A stretch of DNA of 64,000 bases from Methylomonas koyamae. Its GTDB lineage: Bacteria; Pseudomonadota; Gammaproteobacteria; Methylococcales; Methylomonadaceae. Both the position numbers and the translations under genes were made by a program. Under the pieces are notes generated by a model. That model made no database searches and was not told where the DNA came from. It saw nothing but the letters and a program-made list of their open reading frames with translations. Each line of letters starts with the position of its first letter. Positions within the stretch are counted from its first letter, which is position 1. This document shows, piece after piece, positions 1-9,174 of the stretch. The stretch covers positions 1 through 64,000 of the forward strand of contig NZ_PPPU01000022.1 of assembly GCF_006483455.1 (NCBI RefSeq). Reading direction: 5' to 3'.

Positions 1-462
1 CGAATGGAGCCACTTCTGTTTGCCGTGGAACGGTGGTCGCCAGATAAATTTATTGCGTTGTAAAAAGCATCGAATCCAGCATTTACAGTCCAAACCACCG
101 ACGTCCTCCCTTTAAAGCCTAACTAGTAATTAGATAGTTCTGTATATCTACCGAAAATGAATCCTAGAACCGATATTTCATTGATTAACCCATGATTTTC
201 CCTTCTGTATATCATCGGAACTTAGTAGGTATGACTAGAAAACATCAAATTGCGGACATTGAATCACGTTAGGCGATAGACCGCAAAGGGTCGATTTTGA
301 CCAGCCGAGTAAAAACAAAATGAATGTTCAAGTCGTTTTTTATAACCACGAATTACACTAATCCACAAAGGCATTTAAGCTCGATCTCAACCCTGTTTTG
401 CACTGCTCCGAGCAACGTTCGGATTTTGGTTCTGGTTGGAGTAAAGGCCAGAAATTGACCGA
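1..462. other. AT-rich region without a recognisable gene
   Basis: No convincing coding sequence is seen on either strand. The stretch is richer in A and T than its surroundings. An 11-base direct repeat, TTCTGTATATC, occurs at 138-148 and 203-213, 65 bases apart; it could be paired regulator sites or promoter debris, but nothing decides this. It lies downstream of the minus-strand methyltransferase that ends at 463. Confidence 0.5.
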
Positions 463-1281
463 TTATGTTGTATCCATCCGTTCGTCGCCAAGCTTGTCTG
501 CTTCGACCTCCAACAACACCATCGCCACATGGGCCAGTCCGTTGTCATCCGGCGGGATGCGTAGTAAATAGGCTTCGACCACATTTTGGATAAACGCCTC
601 GCGCCGGGATTCGGGCAAGCGTTGGCTGTAGGGTAGCCAGGTGGTTCTGATCCAGGCGGCCAAACCGGCGGGGCCGTCGTGGGTTGCGTCTTTGGACAGC
701 AACTCTGCGCGGCGCACGCTAAAGCCGGCGGCCTGTAGCCAGTGGCGGTAGTCGGCCGGCGACGGAAAGGTGTAGGGAAATTCGAAATCTTGAAAATACT
801 CGGACCATTCCGCCGCGGCGATGACGCTCTCCAGCGTCGCTCGCATGTCGGCGACGTCGCCCTGGCCGCCCATGCGCAGCAACAGCTTGCCGCCGGGTCT
901 CAGGCTGCAGTGTAAACCTGCCAGTACCGCCGGATGATCTTTGAGCCAATGCAGCACGGCGTTGGAGAAAACCCGGTCGAAACGCGCATCGAACCGGAGC
1001 GCTTGCGCATCCATGATTTGGAAGCTCAGGTTGGGGTGGCGCTCCGGTGGATAGCGGCGCCGCGCCAAGGCGATCATCGCCGCCGAATTGTCCACGCCGA
1101 CCACCGAACCGCAAGGCAGCGCCGCCGCTAACTGCGCCGCGATTAGACCGTCGCCGCAACCCAAGTCCAATACGCTTTCGTCGCCGCGTAAGGCCAAACG
1201 TTCGATTAATTCGCCGGCCCAGATTTTTTGCATCGCCGAATGACAGGCGTAATCCTCGGCCTCCCAAGCGTAGGTGCTCAT
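463..1281 (-). CDS. class I SAM-dependent methyltransferase (Tam-like)
   Basis: A 272-residue protein with the Rossmann methyltransferase core. Motif I is VLDLGCGDGLIAAQL near residue 40, followed by the acidic motif II in VVGVDNSAAMI and a post-core FDRVFSNAVLHWL segment. The HWL segment and the overall length resemble trans-aconitate 2-methyltransferase, but the substrate cannot be fixed from sequence. The ATG at 1281 overlaps the stop of the upstream methyltransferase (ATGA-type, 4 bases), so the two are translationally coupled; the longer in-frame extension runs into that neighbour and is rejected. Confidence 0.8.
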   Translation of the reverse strand: MSTYAWEAEDYACHSAMQKIWAGELIERLALRGDESVLDLGCGDGLIAAQLAAALPCGSVVGVDNSAAMIALARRRYPPERHPNLSFQIMDAQALRFDARFDRVFSNAVLHWLKDHPAVLAGLHCSLRPGGKLLLRMGGQGDVADMRATLESVIAAAEWSEYFQDFEFPYTFPSPADYRHWLQAAGFSVRRAELLSKDATHDGPAGLAAWIRTTWLPYSQRLPESRREAFIQNVVEAYLLRIPPDDNGLAHVAMVLLEVEADKLGDERMDTT

Positions 1282-2057
1282 GATCGGCCGGCCGCGATTT
1301 CGGCGGCGATCAACACGGTATCGCCGGTAAAGCTGCCGTCGGCTTCCAACGCAAAATAGTCGGCCACTTCTTGCGGCGCGATGTGCTGCAAGCTGCGGAT
1401 GGCCGCGACCTGAGCCGGTGGGGTTTGCATGCGCGCTATCCAGGGCCCGAACGCCAGCCGGCGGCGAAATGTTTGCAGGCTGACGGTGCGAAAACCGGCC
1501 GCCGCCAACAAGGAATGCCATTCGGCCAACGAGCGGTCGCGGACGTGGGACGGGTCGCGCAATACTTCCAGACTTTGCAACCAGGTGTCCAACAACGGGA
1601 GGCCGGGGCCGACCACGTCCATCAACAACAGCGTGCCGTTTGGCCGCAACACCCGGCGCATTTCGGTCAGGGCGGGGACAATGTGGCGCCAGTGATGCGC
1701 GCTATGGCGGGTCACGACCCAGTCGAACATCGCGTCGGCAAACGGCAGATTATCTACCGTGCCGACTCGGCTGGCGATGTTGGGCAAGCCGCGCCGTTGC
1801 GCTTCCGCCTCGACCACGGCCAGCATTTCCGATGACAGATCGTAAGCGACCACTTGTTGCGCCAACGGCGACAGGCGAAACGCCACGTGGCCGGCGCCGC
1901 AACCTAAGTCCAGCGCCACGCCGGGCGGCCGGGCAGCAACCAGGTCGGCCATGCGTTGCAAATCCTCGCCGTCGGCATGGGTTGAACTGGCAAGATAGGC
2001 GAGGGCATGTTCGCTGAATTGCTGGTTGACCAGGGTTTGATGATCGTTGTTGCGCAT
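1278..2057 (-). CDS. class I SAM-dependent methyltransferase (UbiE/YcgJ-like)
   Basis: A 259-residue Methyltransf_11-type protein. Motif I is ALDLGCGAGHVAF, with FDWVVTRHSAHHW as the post-core segment and a C-terminal cap typical of small-molecule methyltransferases. The start at 2057 follows a GAGG ribosome-binding site; longer in-frame starts run across the divergent regulator and are unlikely. It is first in a two-gene operon with the next methyltransferase and divergent from a MmyB-like regulator 90 bases away, which suggests local control. The substrate is unknown. Confidence 0.8.
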   Translation of the reverse strand: MRNNDHQTLVNQQFSEHALAYLASSTHADGEDLQRMADLVAARPPGVALDLGCGAGHVAFRLSPLAQQVVAYDLSSEMLAVVEAEAQRRGLPNIASRVGTVDNLPFADAMFDWVVTRHSAHHWRHIVPALTEMRRVLRPNGTLLLMDVVGPGLPLLDTWLQSLEVLRDPSHVRDRSLAEWHSLLAAAGFRTVSLQTFRRRLAFGPWIARMQTPPAQVAAIRSLQHIAPQEVADYFALEADGSFTGDTVLIAAEIAAGRS

Positions 2058-2072
2058 GCTAAATCCTCGAAT

Positions 2073-2090
2073 AATGAGTGGAGGCTCATT
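2073..2090. promoter_or_regulatory. palindrome between divergent methyltransferase and HTH genes
   Basis: AATGAG-TGGAGG-CTCATT is a perfect 6-base inverted repeat with a 6-base spacer in the 90-base divergent intergenic region. Its position suits an operator for the HTH regulator at 2148. This is inference from position and symmetry only. Confidence 0.35.
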
Positions 2091-2147
2091 GTTGGACGAT
2101 CGATAAACCGGTACAAGATGACGATTTATCCTGGTATAAAAGCCACT

Positions 2148-2942
2148 ATGAGCGAGTCCGATCCCAAACGTCTGCTGGGTGCGTTTATCCGCGTCCATCG
2201 CGAACGGCTGCCGCCGAAAAGCGGCGGACGGCGGCGCACGCCCGGCTGGCGGCGCGAGGAATTGGCCGAAGCGGCGTTGGTCAGCCTTACCTGGATTACT
2301 TGGTTGGAACAGGGCCGCGACGTGGCGGCGTCGCCGGCAGCCTTGGCGCGCCTGGCCGACGCCTTGCGCCTGACCCCGGCCGAACGCGCCTCGCTGTTCG
2401 ATCTGGCCGGCAAACGCGACCCGCAAGCTACGCTCGAAATCCAAGCCGAAATGCCGCCCGAATTGCTGGCCTTACCGACGCAGTTCCACGGCCCAGCCTA
2501 TTTGCTGGATGCAAGCTGGACCGCCAGGGCCTGGAACGCGGCGGCGGCCGAGTTGTTCGTCGGCTGGCTGGATGCGGATAGTGCCGAACGCAATTTGCTG
2601 CGTTTCGTGTTCTTGCAACCCGCCGCGAAAACGCTATTGGCCGACTGGCCGGAACGCGCCCGGCGGCTGGCGGCGGAGTTTCGTGCCGATTTCAGCCGCC
2701 GGCCCAAGGATGCGGCATTGCAGGCTTTGATTGACCCGTTGCTGGCGCAGAGCGCCGAATTTACAGTCTATTGGCAGGAACAAGCGGTGTTGCATCGCGA
2801 GGGCGGCGAGCGTTGCTTCCATCATCCGCAACGCGGCACGCTGCGTTTCGTGCAGACCACGCTGTTGGTCGCCGCCCAGCCGGATTGCAAGTTAGTGTGT
2901 TTGCAGCCGGTGGCGGTGGCGCCAATCGGCAAAACCGGTTAA
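2148..2942 (+). CDS. MmyB-like helix-turn-helix transcriptional regulator
   Basis: A 264-residue protein with an N-terminal XRE-type HTH (about residues 10-85, containing TPGWRREELAEAALVS and WLEQGRD) and a C-terminal ligand-binding domain of the MmyB/MLTR type (AYLLDASWTARAWNAAAAEL). These regulators usually sit next to the enzyme genes they control, here the divergent methyltransferase pair. The ATG at 2148 places the HTH at the usual distance from the N-terminus; earlier in-frame starts would add a tail that does not belong to the family. Confidence 0.85.
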   Translation: MSESDPKRLLGAFIRVHRERLPPKSGGRRRTPGWRREELAEAALVSLTWITWLEQGRDVAASPAALARLADALRLTPAERASLFDLAGKRDPQATLEIQAEMPPELLALPTQFHGPAYLLDASWTARAWNAAAAELFVGWLDADSAERNLLRFVFLQPAAKTLLADWPERARRLAAEFRADFSRRPKDAALQALIDPLLAQSAEFTVYWQEQAVLHREGGERCFHHPQRGTLRFVQTTLLVAAQPDCKLVCLQPVAVAPIGKTG

Positions 2943-3086
2943 GGCACGACAAGCAAAGCCGTCGTTTACCATATGGAGGCGCCGACGCCGCAAGCGGAGC
3001 GATTGGCCCGCTGCCTTTTGGCTTTGTTGAGCGATGCCAATACTTAATCCCGTTGTAGTTACTTGATCCCAATTCACCAGACAAGC

Positions 3087-3524
3087 ATGGTCGAAATCGC
3101 ATCGCTAACAGCGCCTGACCGCGCCGAATGGAACCATCTGGTTCGCCAATACATGGCGTTCTACCAAACCGTCAGAACTGACGCGGAATACGACGCGCTT
3201 TGGCGACGGCTGATAGAAAATCGCGAGATACATGCGGCCGGTGCGCGGATCGATGGTGCGCTCGTGGGGTTTGCGCATTACCTGTATCACGCCAGTGGCT
3301 GGAGTGCCGATGTTTGCTATCTGCAAGATTTGTTTGTCGATCCGCAGCACCGCGGCCGCGGTATCGGTCGGGCGTTGATCGAATTTGTCGCCCGGCAAGC
3401 GCAATTAAAACAAGCGCCCAGGCTTTATTGGTTGACGCAAAGTTCCAACGAATCGGCTAGGGCGCTGTACGACAAAGTGGCGGCGCATACCGGGTTTATC
3501 GGTTACGAAAAGCCGCTGATATAA
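3087..3524 (+). CDS. GNAT family N-acetyltransferase
   Basis: A 145-residue GCN5-related acetyltransferase. The acetyl-CoA pyrophosphate loop is QHRGRGIGRAL at about residues 87-97, and the C-terminal SSNESARALYDKV segment is typical of the fold. The acceptor substrate cannot be inferred. ATG 3087 is chosen; an in-frame TTG at 3063 would add eight residues. Confidence 0.85.
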   Translation: MVEIASLTAPDRAEWNHLVRQYMAFYQTVRTDAEYDALWRRLIENREIHAAGARIDGALVGFAHYLYHASGWSADVCYLQDLFVDPQHRGRGIGRALIEFVARQAQLKQAPRLYWLTQSSNESARALYDKVAAHTGFIGYEKPLI

Positions 3525-3642
3525 CCGAATGTCAATCGGCTAAACGAGATTGGTTTGCTTGATCGGCTAGTGCTTTCCGTTCGGCCGAAATGTCAGGTTT
3601 AACCGCTTGTTTTGGCGTCCGCAGGCCTGAGAAAGAAAGAAT

Positions 3643-3674
3643 GGCGAATCCCTCGCAGCATCAAGGGATTCGCC
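3643..3674 (-). terminator. intrinsic terminator of fhs (possibly bidirectional)
   Basis: A perfect 11-base inverted repeat (GGCGAATCCCT, 10-base loop, AGGGATTCGCC) lies between the convergent ends of the GNAT gene and fhs. On the minus strand the stem is followed by a T-rich run (ATTCTTTCTTTCTC), as expected for Rho-independent termination after fhs. Confidence 0.7.
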
Positions 3675-3728
3675 GGGTTAATTAGCCAAAGGCTCGGGGC
3701 CGCGGCGGCGACTGTCCTGCCAAATCGG

Positions 3729-5402
3729 TTAGAACAAGCCGCTAATCACGCCGTCGTCGCTGATATCGATACGTTCGGCGGCCGGGACTTTCGGCAGGCC
3801 GGGCATGGTCATCATGTCGCCGGCGATAGCGACGATGAAGCCGGCACCGTTGGCGAGACGGACTTCGCTGATTTCCACGTTATGGCCGCTGGGTGCGCCC
3901 TTGGCGTTGGGATTGGTCGAGAACGACATTTGGGTCTTGGCCATGCAGATCGGGAAGTGGCCGTAGTTAGCTTGCAAGGCCTTGATGTCGGCCATGACTT
4001 TCGGGCTGGCGCTGACGCTGCCGGCGCCGTAAAGCTTGGTGGCGATGGCTTCGATCTTGTTCCACAGCGGCAGTTCGTCGTCGTAAACGTAATTGAAGGC
4101 CGGCTCGCGGTTGTCGACGATGTTCAACACCTCGCGCGCCAGCTCCTCCGCCCCGGCGCCGCCGTGCGCCCAATGCTTGGCGATCACGCATTTGGCGCCC
4201 AAGCTTTCGCATTGGTTTTTCAGCCATTGGATTTCGGCGTCGGTGTCGAAGGTGAAATGGTTGATGCTGACCACGCACGGCAGGCCGTAGTGGTTTTTGA
4301 TGTTGCTCAGGTGGCGTTCCAGGTTAGCGAAGCCTTTTTCCAACGCAGCCAGATTTTCCTGGTTTAACTCGTCTTTCGCCACGCCGCCGTGGAATTTCAG
4401 CGCCCGCACCGTCGCCACCAACACCACCGCCGACGGCTTCAGACCGGACATGCGGCATTTGATGTCGATGAATTTTTCCGCGCCCAGGTCAGCGCCGAAG
4501 CCGGCCTCGGTCACCGCATAGTCGGCCAGTTTCAGCGCGGTTTTGGTGGCAGTGACGGTGTTGCAACCGTGGGCGATGTTGGCGAACGGACCGCCGTGGA
4601 TGATTGCCAGATTGTTTTCCAGGGTTTGCACCAGATTCGGCTTGATCGCGTCTTTCAATACCGCCGCCATCGCGCCGTGGGCGTTCAGGTCGCGGGCGTA
4701 CACCGGCGTAACCTTGTCGGATTTGTAGCCGATGACGATGCGGCCCAGGCGCTGTTTCAAGTCGGCGCGGCTGGTGGCCAGGCACAGAATCGCCATCACT
4801 TCCGAAGCGACGACAATGTCGAAGCCGTCTTCGCGCAGATAGCCGTTGGCCGCGCCGCCCATGCCGACCACGATCTTGCGCAGCGCGCGGTCGTTCATGT
4901 CCATCACCCGCTTCCATTGGATGCGGCGCGGGTCGATGTCGAGCTTATTGCCGTGGTTGATGTGGTTGTCGATCAGCGCCGACAGCAGGTTGTGGGCGAT
5001 GCCGATGGCGTGGAAGTCGCCGGTGAAATGCAGGTTGATATCTTCCATCGGCACTACCTGGGCGTAGCCGCCGCCGGCTGCGCCGCCCTTGACGCCGAAG
5101 CAGGGGCCCAGCGACGGCTCGCGCAAACAGATGATGGCTTTCTTGCCGATGCGATTCAGCGCGTCGCCCAAACCGACCGTGGTGGTGGTTTTGCCTTCGC
5201 CGGCCGGGGTCGGCGAAATGGCGGTGACCAGAATCAATTTACCGTCGGCTTTATCGGTCAGACTGTTGACGTATTCCAGGGAAATTTTGGCTTTGTAATG
5301 GCCGTAGGGGTCGAGATGTTCGGCCGGGATGGCGAATTTTTCTCCGGCCAAATCGATAATCGGGCGCATTTTTGCTTGTTGGGCAATTTCGATGTCTGAC
5401 AT
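3729..5402 (-). CDS. fhs: formate-tetrahydrofolate ligase
   Basis: A 557-residue enzyme that condenses formate, ATP and tetrahydrofolate to 10-formyl-tetrahydrofolate, linking formate to the C1-folate pool. The ATP-binding loop [12 protein letters not shown] is at residues 64-75 and the family segments [21 protein letters not shown] and MDMNDRALR are intact; the length is normal for the monofunctional enzyme. The ATG at 5402 is preceded by AGGATA. In a methylotroph it would feed formate carbon into serine and purine synthesis. It lies downstream of rpiA on the same strand but behind a hairpin, so it is probably its own transcription unit. Confidence 0.97.
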   Translation of the reverse strand: MSDIEIAQQAKMRPIIDLAGEKFAIPAEHLDPYGHYKAKISLEYVNSLTDKADGKLILVTAISPTPAGEGKTTTTVGLGDALNRIGKKAIICLREPSLGPCFGVKGGAAGGGYAQVVPMEDINLHFTGDFHAIGIAHNLLSALIDNHINHGNKLDIDPRRIQWKRVMDMNDRALRKIVVGMGGAANGYLREDGFDIVVASEVMAILCLATSRADLKQRLGRIVIGYKSDKVTPVYARDLNAHGAMAAVLKDAIKPNLVQTLENNLAIIHGGPFANIAHGCNTVTATKTALKLADYAVTEAGFGADLGAEKFIDIKCRMSGLKPSAVVLVATVRALKFHGGVAKDELNQENLAALEKGFANLERHLSNIKNHYGLPCVVSINHFTFDTDAEIQWLKNQCESLGAKCVIAKHWAHGGAGAEELAREVLNIVDNREPAFNYVYDDELPLWNKIEAIATKLYGAGSVSASPKVMADIKALQANYGHFPICMAKTQMSFSTNPNAKGAPSGHNVEISEVRLANGAGFIVAIAGDMMTMPGLPKVPAAERIDISDDGVISGLF

Positions 5403-5562
5403 GTTGAATATCCTGGATACTAAATTAAAGCTCGAAGCGGCGAGGAGACCGGCTGACGGCGGAAATGGCGGCTATTTTAGAGGGCAACGGCCGCAGCAGC
5501 CAGAAAAAATCGGCGGAGCGGCGTCTTTTATGACCTGCCGAGGGCAGGGCGGAACAACTAAC

Positions 5563-5586
5563 GCTTGCCGCCCGGTGGCGGCAAGC
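5563..5586 (-). terminator. hairpin terminator downstream of rpiA
   Basis: A perfect 10-base stem (GCTTGCCGCC and GGCGGCAAGC) with a 4-base loop lies 20 bases past the rpiA stop. On the minus strand it is followed by GTTAGTTGTT, a weak T-rich tail. It separates rpiA from fhs. Confidence 0.6.
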
Positions 5587-5605
5587 TTGCTTAGACAGGC
5601 GGCAA

Positions 5606-6283
5606 TCAGTAACTGATGACTTCGCTACCTTTACCGACCAACACCACGTCGGCGTCGCGCATCGCGAACAGGCCGTTGGTGATGACGCCGGGGATGTTGT
5701 TGATCGCTTGTTCGGTGCCGACCGGGTCGACGATGCTCATATTGTGCACGTCCAGAATCTCGCAGCCGTTGTCGGTGATGTAGGGTTGGCCGGTTTCCTT
5801 GTTCATGCGCAAGATCGGTTGGCCGCCCAGTTTGACCAATTGGCGGGCGACGAAGCTGCGTGACAGCGGCAGCACTTCCACCGGCAGCGGGAACTTGCCC
5901 ATCACGTCGACGCACTTGGTTTCGTCGACGATGCAGACGAATTTCTTGCTGGCGCCGGCGATGATTTTCTCGCGGGTCAGCGCGCCGCCGCCGCCTTTCA
6001 ACATTTTGCGGTGCGGAGTGACTTCGTCGGCGCCGTCGACATAAATGTCCAGGTCGCCGCTGTCGTTCAATTCAATGACTTTAATCCCGATCGATCTGAG
6101 GTGCTCGGTGGTTTTGATCGAGCTGGACACGGCGGCTTCGATGTCGTTTTTGAAGTTGCAATCGGCCAATTGGTTAATCAGATGCGTCACCGTCGAGCCG
6201 GTGCCCATGCCGATGATTGGTACGTTTTTCAGGTATTGCAATGCGGCGGCGGCGACTTGTTTTTTTAATTCGTCTTGAGTCAT
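5606..6283 (-). CDS. rpiA: ribose-5-phosphate isomerase A
   Basis: A 225-residue enzyme interconverting ribose 5-phosphate and ribulose 5-phosphate in the pentose phosphate and ribulose monophosphate routes. Family motifs are clear: GMGTGSTV in the phosphate loop, DGADEV with the catalytic acid, and [12 protein letters not shown]. Length matches the RpiA family. In a methanotroph it would help regenerate ribulose 5-phosphate for formaldehyde fixation (inference). It is divergent from ilvA. Confidence 0.97.
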   Translation of the reverse strand: MTQDELKKQVAAAALQYLKNVPIIGMGTGSTVTHLINQLADCNFKNDIEAAVSSSIKTTEHLRSIGIKVIELNDSGDLDIYVDGADEVTPHRKMLKGGGGALTREKIIAGASKKFVCIVDETKCVDVMGKFPLPVEVLPLSRSFVARQLVKLGGQPILRMNKETGQPYITDNGCEILDVHNMSIVDPVGTEQAINNIPGVITNGLFAMRDADVVLVGKGSEVISY

Positions 6284-6435
6284 GTGTGATGGTCCTGATG
6301 GTTATGCTCTTATGAATCCTGACACGGCTTTCAACCCGTCATTGTGTGGGATAATACCCGATTAACGCTGATCGCTCAGCAGTTTTTAAGGCCAGGAATG
6401 CGCGGCGCGACAGGATGCTGGCGCCGAGGATAGCG

Positions 6436-7959
6436 ATGCTGAATTACATAGAAAAAATATTGCGGGCCCGGGTTTACGACGTGGCCGAGGAAACCCCGCT
6501 GGACTATGCGCCGACCTTGTCCGAGCGGGTCAACAACCGGGTCTATTTGAAGCGCGAGGACCTGCAACCGGTGTTTTCCTTCAAGCTGCGCGGCGCGTAT
6601 AACAAAATTGCGTCGTTGACGCCGGAGCAGACCGCCAACGGCGTGATCGCCGCCTCGGCCGGCAACCATGCCCAGGGCGTCGCGTTGGCGGCGAAACGGC
6701 TCGGCATCAAAGCCTTGATCGTGATGCCGAAAACCACGCCGGAAATCAAAGTCAAATCGGTCAAGGCGCGCGGTGCCAAAGCCGTGTTGCACGGCGACTC
6801 CTACGACGACGCCTACGCTCACGCCATGGAATTGGCCGCCGAGAAAGGCATGACCTTTATCCACCCTTACGACGACCCGGACGTAATCGCCGGCCAGGGC
6901 ACGGTGGCGATGGAAATTTTGCGCCAGCGCAACGGCGAGATTCACGCCATCTTCGTGCCGGTCGGCGGCGGCGGCTTGATTGCCGGCATCGCCGCCTACG
7001 TCAAATTCGTACGGCCGGAGATCAAAGTCATCGCCGTCGAGCCTGACGATGCCGATTGCCTGAATCAGGCCTTACGCGCCGGTGAGCGGGTGGTGTTGGC
7101 GCAGGTCGGCCTATTCGCCGACGGCGTCGCGGTCAAGCAAATCGGCGCGGAACCGTTTCGGATTGCGCGCCAGTTCGTCGACGAGGTGGTTACGGTCGGC
7201 ACCGACGAAATCTGCGCGGCGATCAAGGACATTTTCGACGATACCCGCTCGATGGCCGAGCCGGCCGGCGCCTTGGCCGTGGCCGGCCTGAAAAAATACG
7301 CCGAACTGAATGGTTTGCAGCAACAAACCCTGATCGCGATCGACAGCGGCGCCAACATCAATTTCGACCGGCTGCGCTATGTTGCCGAGCGGACCCAGGT
7401 CGGCGAGCATCGCGAGATTTTGCTGGCGGTGGCCATTCCCGAGTCGCCGGGCAGTTTCCTGAAATTCTGTAAAGCGCTGGGTAAACGCAACATCACCGAG
7501 TTCAATTACCGCTATTTCGACCCGGCTATGGCCCAGGTCTTCGTCGGCATCAGCAGTAGCGGCGCCGAGACCGACCGGCAGCAATTGCTGGAGCATTTGG
7601 CCGCAGAAGGCTTTGCCGTGACCGATATGACCGGTAACGAGTTGGCCAAGGACCATATCCGGTACATGGTCGGCGGCCATGCGCCGTACGATGTCAAAGA
7701 ACGGGTTTACAGCCTGCAGTTTCCGGAGCGGCCCGGCGCCTTGTTGAAGTTTTTGATGGCGTTGGGCAGCCAATGGAATATCAGCCTGTTCCATTACCGC
7801 AACCACGGCGCCGCATTCGGCAAGGTGTTGATCGGCTTGCAGCTCGGCGATGCGGAAGCGGTGCATTTCGAACAATGCCTGAACGCGTTGCAACTGCTTT
7901 ACCGGCAGGAGACCGGGAACCCGGCCTACCGCTTGTTTGCCGGCGGTGCGTCGGCTTAG
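6436..7959 (+). CDS. ilvA: threonine ammonia-lyase, biosynthetic
   Basis: A 507-residue PLP enzyme converting threonine to 2-oxobutanoate, the first step of isoleucine synthesis. The PLP lysine is K50 in SFKLRGAYNK, the phosphate-binding loop is GGGGLIAG, and two ACT-like domains occupy roughly residues 325-500 (ESPGSFLKFCKALG and ERPGALLKFLMALG), as in the isoleucine-inhibited biosynthetic type. ATG 6436 follows a GAGGA ribosome-binding site; a start further upstream would add seven residues. ppk2 follows after 72 bases. Confidence 0.96.
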   Translation: MLNYIEKILRARVYDVAEETPLDYAPTLSERVNNRVYLKREDLQPVFSFKLRGAYNKIASLTPEQTANGVIAASAGNHAQGVALAAKRLGIKALIVMPKTTPEIKVKSVKARGAKAVLHGDSYDDAYAHAMELAAEKGMTFIHPYDDPDVIAGQGTVAMEILRQRNGEIHAIFVPVGGGGLIAGIAAYVKFVRPEIKVIAVEPDDADCLNQALRAGERVVLAQVGLFADGVAVKQIGAEPFRIARQFVDEVVTVGTDEICAAIKDIFDDTRSMAEPAGALAVAGLKKYAELNGLQQQTLIAIDSGANINFDRLRYVAERTQVGEHREILLAVAIPESPGSFLKFCKALGKRNITEFNYRYFDPAMAQVFVGISSSGAETDRQQLLEHLAAEGFAVTDMTGNELAKDHIRYMVGGHAPYDVKERVYSLQFPERPGALLKFLMALGSQWNISLFHYRNHGAAFGKVLIGLQLGDAEAVHFEQCLNALQLLYRQETGNPAYRLFAGGASA

Positions 7960-8031
7960 CCCGGTTTCGGCAAAAACTCCGGGAGCGTGCTATTTTCCAG
8001 TAAACCCTTCAACCCGGAACAGGCGGCGGAC

Positions 8032-8814
8032 ATGAGCAAAAAACACCAAAAACAGGCCGAGGCACCCGATTACAAGGACGTGCTACACGAATTGCAGGTG
8101 GAACTGGTCAAGCTGCAAAATCACATCATCAAGCACGGCGACAAGATTTTGATTTTGTTCGAGGGCCGCGACGCCGGCGGCAAGGACGGCGCCATCAAGC
8201 GCATAATCCAGCATCTCAGTCCGCGCGAAATCCGGGTGGTTGCGTTGGGCAAGCCGTCCGACCGCGACAACAGTACCTGGTATTTTCAACGCTATACCGC
8301 ACATTTGCCGGCGGCGCAGGAAATGGTGCTGTTCAACCGCAGTTGGTATAACCGGGCCGGGGTGGAGCGGGTCATGGGCTTTTGCAGCGACGACGAATAC
8401 CACGAGTTCATCGAAACGGTTTCGCATTACGAGCAACTGCTGGTGCGCTCCGGCATCAAGTTGCTGAAGTATTACTTGGACATCAGTAAAGGCGAACAAA
8501 AAAGACGTCTGGGCCAACGCCAAAAAGACCCGCTAAAGCAATGGAAAATCAGCCCGATCGACAAGGAAGCGCAAAAGCATTGGCAGGCCTACAGCGAGGC
8601 GCGCAACATTATGTTCGCCAGAACCCACCACTTATCGGCGCCGTGGACCATCGTCAAAGCCGACGACAAAAAACTGGCCAGAATCAATTTGATCAAGGAT
8701 TTGCTGTTCCGGCTGGACTACAAAGGCAAGAACGAAGCACTGGTGTTGCCGGACGCCGATATCGTGTTCAGTTACGAAGAAAGTTATCTGCACAACGGCA
8801 TGATTGCGCCGTGA
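8032..8814 (+). CDS. ppk2: polyphosphate kinase 2 (class I-like)
   Basis: A 260-residue PPK2-family kinase that transfers phosphate between polyphosphate and nucleotides. Walker A is EGRDAGGKDG at about residues 44-53, Walker B lies in NRSWYNRAGVERVM, and the lid segment QKRRLGQRQKDPLKQWK is present. The single-domain length is that of one-domain PPK2 enzymes. ATG 8032 is preferred; an in-frame GTG at 7987 would add 15 residues unlike the family. Which nucleotide it prefers cannot be read by eye. Confidence 0.93.
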   Translation: MSKKHQKQAEAPDYKDVLHELQVELVKLQNHIIKHGDKILILFEGRDAGGKDGAIKRIIQHLSPREIRVVALGKPSDRDNSTWYFQRYTAHLPAAQEMVLFNRSWYNRAGVERVMGFCSDDEYHEFIETVSHYEQLLVRSGIKLLKYYLDISKGEQKRRLGQRQKDPLKQWKISPIDKEAQKHWQAYSEARNIMFARTHHLSAPWTIVKADDKKLARINLIKDLLFRLDYKGKNEALVLPDADIVFSYEESYLHNGMIAP

Positions 8815-8870
8815 TCGGTACGGTTTCGGCCGGAGTACACCGTCGCCGTTGACGCGGCATCGGCTTGGTC

Positions 8871-8899
8871 CGGGAAGGCTGGCAATGCCAGCCTTCCCG
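8871..8899. terminator. 13-base perfect hairpin after ppk2
   Basis: CGGGAAGGCTGGC and GCCAGCCTTCCCG form a perfect 13-base stem around AAT, 57 bases after the ppk2 stop. There is no T-run on either side, so it could be a Rho-type or bidirectional stop, or a REP-like repeat. The rest of 8815-9174, between convergent genes, shows nothing recognisable. Confidence 0.5.
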
Positions 8900-9174
8900 C
8901 GGCCCGATCGTAAATCACACCCGACGGCCAGGATTTTTCAGCATCCCACTGGCCCAACCGACCGCTACCGACACCCCTTGCGCCGGAATCCGACCGTCGT
9001 CGCCGGTCCAGCTCCGGCCGCGCCGGAAGATTGCTCGCCTCCACTCGCCTTGATCGAAACCGCCCAATTTGGCACAAGGCTATTGAGCTGCGTCGAACCG
9101 GCCTTGACTTTTGTCTCCCCAAACGACCGCCTGCACGCGTTGCCTTGTAACGGGCTTCAGGAATTTCGCCGGTT

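Noticed and set aside
4389-5399. Long plus-strand open frame opposite fhs
   Set aside because: It lies entirely antisense to the well-conserved formate-tetrahydrofolate ligase and its protein is compositionally biased without any recognisable domain.
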